This document shows positions 41,609 to 46,363 of a stretch of DNA of 46,363 bases, piece after piece (position 1 is the stretch's first letter; each line of letters starts with the position of its first letter). Source of the DNA: JAUIAI01 sp049680625 (lineage in GTDB: Bacteria > Pseudomonadota > Gammaproteobacteria > Burkholderiales > Burkholderiaceae_E); assembly GCA_049680625.1 (NCBI GenBank), contig JBAUID010000233.1:1-46363 (forward strand). Reading direction: 5' to 3'. The translations under genes were made by a program, and so were the position numbers. The notes beneath the pieces are model-generated. The model had not been told where the DNA came from and did not search any database. It was given only the letters and a program-made list of their open reading frames with translations.

Positions 41609-42597
41609 CGCTTCATCTCTTTCATATACATCATGATCGGCTCTTCTGCCGCCGGGACTTTCTTCAGAAAGGCTTCAAGCTGCGGCTTGGTGCGTTCACG
41701 TAGTGCTGCCATCATTTCTTTCGACGGCACCATCACTTCCATTCCGTTAGCTTTCAGCTTTGCAACACTATCGGTATCAGCTTTATTTGAAGAGTCCCAG
41801 AATTCGGGTTCGAGCTTATTAGCCACGGCAACAATTGCTGCCTGATGCTCAGGCTTGATTTTCTTCCACTCATCCATATTCACGGTCACCATTTGTGAGG
41901 CCCAGTTCTGGTTGGTTGCGTGTGCAACCTTCAGGAATTCCCAGAACTTTCCATCGACACCCGACACAGCCGAGGTCGACACCCCATCAACCGCCCCAGA
42001 TGCCAGCGCTGGAATGACCTCACCCCAGGGAATCAGGATGGCATTCATACCGAGAGCAGCCAACAAATCCTGTGACCCTTTGTTAGGGACACGAATTTTA
42101 ACGCCTTTGAGTTCATCGACTGTAGCAGCTGCTTTTTTCATGTGCAGGTACTGAGTAGGCCATGGCACCATGTACAGAACTTTCTGATTGTTCTTTTCTG
42201 CCGTCTTTTCATAGAGCGGACGAATGTACTTATGCAGTACCTTTAACTCATCGGAATTTCCGGCAAGAAACGGCACACCTTCAATACCCAGGACTGGCTC
42301 GTCGCCAATTTGCTGGATACTTAACACATCAGCCATTGGCACCAAACCATCGCGAACTGCGCGTAAATGCTCCGGCCCTTTAAAACCCAACTGACCACCG
42401 GACTTGACGTTAATCTTGACTGCACCATCGGTTGCCTTATCAACCTCGGCAGCAAATTTCTTTGCATTAATCGTGTGGAAATTCCCGTCAGGCCAGGCGG
42501 TAGATAAATCCCAGGTTGTCTGAGCGCTGGCTGAAACAGAAACTCCGGCAAGTGCCGATGCAAATATGCCGGCAGCAATTAGTTTAGTTTTAATCAT
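41605..42597 (-). CDS. dctP: TRAP transporter substrate-binding protein (DctP)
   Basis: This is a 330-residue periplasmic binding protein. ATG 42597 is preceded by a strong GGAGG, and the product begins with a Sec signal (MIKTKLIAAGIFASALAGVS, cleavage near ASA-QT). DctP motifs are WDLSTAWPDGNFHTINAKKF, the conserved Arg region GVKIRVPNKGSQDLLAALGM and WGEVIPALASGAVDGVSTSA. The substrate is probably a carboxylate. The neighbouring hyuAB genes suggest a cyclic amide or oxoproline-like acid. Confidence 0.95.
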   Translation of the reverse strand: MIKTKLIAAGIFASALAGVSVSASAQTTWDLSTAWPDGNFHTINAKKFAAEVDKATDGAVKINVKSGGQLGFKGPEHLRAVRDGLVPMADVLSIQQIGDEPVLGIEGVPFLAGNSDELKVLHKYIRPLYEKTAEKNNQKVLYMVPWPTQYLHMKKAAATVDELKGVKIRVPNKGSQDLLAALGMNAILIPWGEVIPALASGAVDGVSTSAVSGVDGKFWEFLKVAHATNQNWASQMVTVNMDEWKKIKPEHQAAIVAVANKLEPEFWDSSNKADTDSVAKLKANGMEVMVPSKEMMAALRERTKPQLEAFLKKVPAAEEPIMMYMKEMKR

Positions 42598-42714
42598 TGA
42601 TATCCTCCGTGATGACACATGAACTAAAAAAAGATGATCACTCGATCCTGCTAGTTATCCCTGAAATCGGTTATTTTTTTTGGCCCAAACCCCGTTGCTA
42701 AAACTTTCAGTGGG

Positions 42715-44361
42715 TCAGTTAATCAAACCGGATTCTTTGTCTTTTGCGATCCTGGCTGCGTCACGCTGTGCCGGGTCGCCCAGTCCGCCACCCCCCGGCG
42801 TATGAACGATGAGTCGGTCACCGGCTGGCACGGTCAGGAACCCTTTGCCTTTGAGTGTAACCCCGCTTCTCAGGCGCACGCTGCCAGCCGAACCTGCCTG
42901 TCCACCGTCACGGCCGCGCGCGGGATGATCGATGCGATCATAAGCAGCAAGCAGCTCAAAAGACGCACCAATACGACTTTGTACCTCAATCTCCTGCCCC
43001 AGGCCACCACGGGTTTTCCCGCCGCCACCGGAGCCTGGACGAAATTGTTTACGCCAAAAAATTAGCGGGGTGATTTGTTCAGCAATTTCCACTGGTGTGC
43101 CCTTTACCCCGGACGGATAAGCAGTGGCGGACAAACCGTCCGATTCAGGCCGTGCACCCGTACCACCATTGGCAGTAAATGCCATCGAACATCCATCAGC
43201 CCCACCTTCGTCGGATTTCAATCGTCCGCGAACGTTCAGATTCCACAGGCAGGAACAACCCTCTGCCGGCACCCGATCGGGTATTGCCTGATGCAGGCAA
43301 CCAAAGACAACATCGGGCAGCATCTGCCCGATCACATGGCGCGAACAAACCGGTGCGGGCTTTGGCGCGTTGACAATTGTGCCTTGCGGTGCGGACACAG
43401 TTAACGGCTTTAACGACCCGGCATTCTTTGGAATTTGAGACGCAACAATGCACGACAAGCCAAACACCGTGTACGCCGTCGTGTAAGCCATAGGCACATT
43501 GATTCCCTTGCTGCACACCAGTGAGGAACCAGAGAAATCGACATGCATTGTGTCATCAGATATCGTAACCGTTGCGGTTAATTCAACCGGCTCGTCATAC
43601 CCATCGGTCACCATGGTGTTTGTCCAACTGCCATTTGGAAGCTTGGCAATTTCCGCACGCACTGCCGCTTCTGAGCGATCACAGATGAAATTTCCTAAAT
43701 CGTTAAGATCAGTCAGTTTAAATTCGGCCATCATCTGCTCAAGACGTTCGCACCCTACCTCGTTACACGACACCAGCGCGTAAGTATCGCCAACTGTGTC
43801 TACCGGTAATCGGGTGTTGGCGCGGATCATTTCAATCAGGGTCTGATTGACCTTGCCTTCCTGAATCAATGGCAACATCGGAATATACAAACCTTCCATG
43901 AAGACATCAGTCGCTTCCGGCCCAAAACCAATACCACCAATATCTATCAGGTGGCTCGTACAGGAAAACAAACCAATCAGTTTGCCGTGATAAAAACACG
44001 GCGTGGTAACAACAAAGTCGTTTAAGTGCCCGGTTCCCAGCCATGGATCGTTGGTGATATACGCATCACCCGGCTTCATAGCGTCGACGCCAAAATGACT
44101 GATGAAATGTTTGACCGACTCGGCCATTGAGTTCACGTGCCCCGGCGTGCCGGTGACTGCCTGGGCAAGCATCCGCCCCTGGCAATCGAAGACACCGGCT
44201 GACAAATCACCGGCTTCACGGACGATCGGAGAGAACGCAGTACGTAACAAGGTCTGCGCCTGCTCTTCAACTATCGCGATCAAACGGTTCCACATGATCT
44301 GATTCTGGATATCGTTGCCGGGATTAGTCATTTCAATCGCCCTGGTTGCAGCAGTCGTCAT
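42715..44361 (-). CDS. hyuB: hydantoinase B / oxoprolinase family protein (HyuB)
   Basis: This is the 548-residue beta subunit of an ATP-dependent hydantoinase or 5-oxoprolinase-type enzyme. Family blocks are FSPIVREAGDLSAGVFDCQG, TNDPWLGTGHLND, SCTSHLIDIGG and, near the end, GSGGGGKTRGGLGQEIEV and HTPGGGGLGDP. Its ATG overlaps the hyuA stop by 4 bases (ATGA). HyuA and HyuB form a complex that opens cyclic amide rings using ATP. Members also include acetophenone and acetone carboxylase relatives, so the substrate is open. Confidence 0.93.
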   Translation of the reverse strand: MTTAATRAIEMTNPGNDIQNQIMWNRLIAIVEEQAQTLLRTAFSPIVREAGDLSAGVFDCQGRMLAQAVTGTPGHVNSMAESVKHFISHFGVDAMKPGDAYITNDPWLGTGHLNDFVVTTPCFYHGKLIGLFSCTSHLIDIGGIGFGPEATDVFMEGLYIPMLPLIQEGKVNQTLIEMIRANTRLPVDTVGDTYALVSCNEVGCERLEQMMAEFKLTDLNDLGNFICDRSEAAVRAEIAKLPNGSWTNTMVTDGYDEPVELTATVTISDDTMHVDFSGSSLVCSKGINVPMAYTTAYTVFGLSCIVASQIPKNAGSLKPLTVSAPQGTIVNAPKPAPVCSRHVIGQMLPDVVFGCLHQAIPDRVPAEGCSCLWNLNVRGRLKSDEGGADGCSMAFTANGGTGARPESDGLSATAYPSGVKGTPVEIAEQITPLIFWRKQFRPGSGGGGKTRGGLGQEIEVQSRIGASFELLAAYDRIDHPARGRDGGQAGSAGSVRLRSGVTLKGKGFLTVPAGDRLIVHTPGGGGLGDPAQRDAARIAKDKESGLIN

Positions 44362-46363
44362 AAGTATGATTCCTTACGGTTCAGTACCAACGCCCTGCTG
44401 GCGTCAACCCGGCAATCGAAACTCGACGAGATCAGGGTTGACGTTCCGGGTTCGACAACAACCGCGGGGCCAGCCAAACCCATGCCGGGTTGCAGATTTT
44501 CTCTTTCGTAAATTGAGGCTGAAACCATCGTCGACAAGCCCGCATCAAAAACATCGCGTTGCCCGACCGCCGTGGCCATCACACCGTCCGGAACCTGACC
44601 GAGCCGTTCTGGTTCTGCCGTATCGGTTGATACCAGGACAGACCAACTCATGATCTCGATGCCTGAGTCGGGAATATGGCGCTTAAACAAAAGGCGATAG
44701 GTTTTCTCAAATGCCTCACGCAAGGCCGGGACATCTTCGTTCGTCAGATCTGCACCAGGCAGGCCAACGTAAATTTCATGACCCTGACCTGTGTATCTCA
44801 TATAAGCTCCGCGCGATTCCGTCAGCGGCCGCGCGCCAGCTGCCGACGCTGCTTGCGCGCTGGCCTCCGCAGACATCACCCCAAGTAACGACGTTGCAGC
44901 ATCACCGTCAAACTGATCGAGCCTCATGTAACGCGATTGCACCAGTTCGTAAGCCGCTGGCGCATTCAGAAAACCAATTGCCGAACCAACCCCGGCACCG
45001 TGGGGCACGATGACTCGGGATATGCCGAGTTTTTCGGCGAGACGCGACGCATGCAATGGCGCTGCGCCGCCAAACGCAATGAGTGTTCGCCCGGCAATGG
45101 CTACACCGCGCTCAATGGCATGTACCCGGGCTGCGTTTGCCATGTTTTCGTCGACCATTTCAGCGATGCCGTAGGCTGCAGTGGTGGCATCCATTGACAA
45201 CACATCGCCAACCCGCGATGTCATTGCCGCCTCTGCCAGATCAGGGCGCAACGCAATGGTGCCGCCGGCAAATTTGTCCGGGTCAATCTTACCCAGTAGA
45301 ACATCGGCATCAGTGACTGTAGGCTGTTCCCCGCCAAGGCCGTAACTGGCAGGACCTGGCTCTGAGCCAGCGCTTTGTGGCCCAACCTGGATCCGGCGCA
45401 TTGCATCGATCTGTGCAATTGACCCGCCGCCAGCCCCAATTTCTATCATTTCAATCACCGGAATCCGCACCGGAATACCACTGCCTTTCATAAAACGCGA
45501 GCGTCGATCAATTTCGAATAGGCGCGCCTTGAGCGGCTTTCCTTGTTCGATCAGGCAAATTTTTGCCGTTGTGCCGCCCATATCAAACGACAGAATTTCA
45601 GCTTCACCGCGCTCAGCCGCGAGGCTGGCGGCCAGCATGGCACCGCCGGCAGGACCGGACTCAACCAGACGTATTGGATACTGACGGGCCGTTTCGAGGC
45701 TACACAAATGACCACCGGATGTCATGAGGTGAACATCGTGGGCAAAGCCCCGTACCCCGAGTTGATCTTTGAGGCGTTTCAGGTAGCCGGCCATCAACGG
45801 TTGCACATACGAATTACACAGTGCGGTTGTCGTACGCTCGTACTCGCGCGCTTCGGGGCAGACCTGACTGCTAATCGTTATTTCAATAGCCGGGCAAAGT
45901 TGCCGTACGATTTCTGCGGCGCGTATTTCATGGGCCGGGTTCACATAGCTGTGTAAGAACACAATCGCTACTGCTTGAACGCCGGCATCGTTCAGCGATT
46001 GAGCAACCGCAGCCACCGCTGATTCGTCCAGCACCAGCAATTCATTACCTTCGACATCAACCCGTTCGGGAACCGTAAAACGCAATGTACGCGGTACCAA
46101 TGGTTCCGGTTTGGTTATAAAAACGTCATATTGATCGTAGCGACTCTCGTCGGCTATTTCGAGGACATCACGAAAGCCTTCGGTCGTAATTAACGCAGTG
46201 AGCGCACCCTTGCGCTCGATAACCGCGTTCGTCGCCAGCGTTGTTCCGTGTAAAAACACGTCGATGTCACTGAATCGAAGGGCGGCCTCTTCAAGCACCT
46301 GGCAGACACCGGCGATAACCGCCTCTTCAGGCGCCTGAGGCGTGGTTAAGACCTTCGTGGTTA
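44358..46363 (-). CDS. hyuA: hydantoinase A / oxoprolinase family protein (HyuA), N-terminus cut by window edge
   Basis: 668 residues are visible; the frame runs open through the right edge and reads TKVLTTPQAPEEAVIAG just inside it. About 20 N-terminal residues including the start are missing. Family features are LHGTTLATNAVIERKGA, the phosphate-binding SFDMGGTTAKICLIEQG, a GAGGGSIAQID loop and FGGAAPLHASRLAEKLG. This is the ATP-binding alpha subunit (actin-like fold) acting with HyuB. The order hyuA-hyuB-dctP-dctQ-dctM on one strand suggests uptake and ring opening in one operon. Confidence 0.93.
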   Translation of the reverse strand, partial: TTKVLTTPQAPEEAVIAGVCQVLEEAALRFSDIDVFLHGTTLATNAVIERKGALTALITTEGFRDVLEIADESRYDQYDVFITKPEPLVPRTLRFTVPERVDVEGNELLVLDESAVAAVAQSLNDAGVQAVAIVFLHSYVNPAHEIRAAEIVRQLCPAIEITISSQVCPEAREYERTTTALCNSYVQPLMAGYLKRLKDQLGVRGFAHDVHLMTSGGHLCSLETARQYPIRLVESGPAGGAMLAASLAAERGEAEILSFDMGGTTAKICLIEQGKPLKARLFEIDRRSRFMKGSGIPVRIPVIEMIEIGAGGGSIAQIDAMRRIQVGPQSAGSEPGPASYGLGGEQPTVTDADVLLGKIDPDKFAGGTIALRPDLAEAAMTSRVGDVLSMDATTAAYGIAEMVDENMANAARVHAIERGVAIAGRTLIAFGGAAPLHASRLAEKLGISRVIVPHGAGVGSAIGFLNAPAAYELVQSRYMRLDQFDGDAATSLLGVMSAEASAQAASAAGARPLTESRGAYMRYTGQGHEIYVGLPGADLTNEDVPALREAFEKTYRLLFKRHIPDSGIEIMSWSVLVSTDTAEPERLGQVPDGVMATAVGQRDVFDAGLSTMVSASIYERENLQPGMGLAGPAVVVEPGTSTLISSSFDCRVDASRALVLNRKESYL

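Noticed and set aside
42598..42714. Terminator between hyuB and dctP
   Set aside because: The GGGCC-containing symmetry is followed by A residues rather than T residues on the coding strand, so it would not terminate hyuB transcription.

Overview
The window looks like chromosomal DNA of a Pseudomonadota bacterium, most likely a Burkholderiales-type betaproteobacterium. The main reason is the layout hemN / SafE-like / ccoI / ccoS / ccoN-ccoO-ccoQ-ccoP / ccoG / fixH with a divergent 4Fe-4S Fnr, together with DUF6502-DUF5666 neighbours, TAXI and DctPQM TRAP transporters and HyuAB-type enzymes. No rRNA, tRNA, insertion sequence, phage or CRISPR array was recognised, so the taxonomy rests on gene content only.

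Layout. (1) 1-2400: a partial gene, a five-repeat DUF5666 lipoprotein and a DUF6502 protein whose promoter holds a perfect 15-bp palindrome. (2) 2518-8383: a TAXI-type TRAP transporter (binding protein, terminator, fused permease), then a thiolase-fold enzyme without its usual cysteines, a Zn-ribbon/OB-fold (DUF35) partner and an SDR dehydrogenase. (3) 8399-12624: a three-His-box fatty acid desaturase, a hydantoin-racemase-like protein lacking both catalytic cysteines, a dihydropyrimidinase/hydantoinase and an arylmalonate-decarboxylase-like protein. (4) 12693-16093: a methyltransferase, an alpha/beta hydrolase, a VOC protein and an EamA exporter. (5) 16131-23808: a D-apionate-lactonase-like protein with a complete MalEFGK-type ABC importer, and a divergent beta-hydroxyacid dehydrogenase. 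(6) 23841-36612: the cbb3 cytochrome oxidase structural and assembly genes, hemN, fnr and a DUF2189 membrane protein. (7) 36688-39467: katG and a small periplasmic EF-hand protein. (8) 39707-46363: a DctPQM TRAP transporter and HyuB/HyuA, the last cut by the window edge.

The window combines uptake and catabolism of small organic acids, sugar acids and cyclic amides (two TRAP systems, one ABC system, two hydantoinase-type enzyme sets) with a microaerobic respiration module. Four FNR-like boxes (TTGAT-N4-ATCAA type) lie in or near the respiratory block. Two of them, at ccoN and the DUF2189 gene, are spaced exactly 22 bases from a -10-like hexamer, as in class II FNR-activated promoters.

The most unusual region is 6004-12624. 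Several enzymes there keep their fold signatures but have lost or changed textbook catalytic residues, which suggests non-canonical chemistry. No wholly new defence or mobile system was seen.
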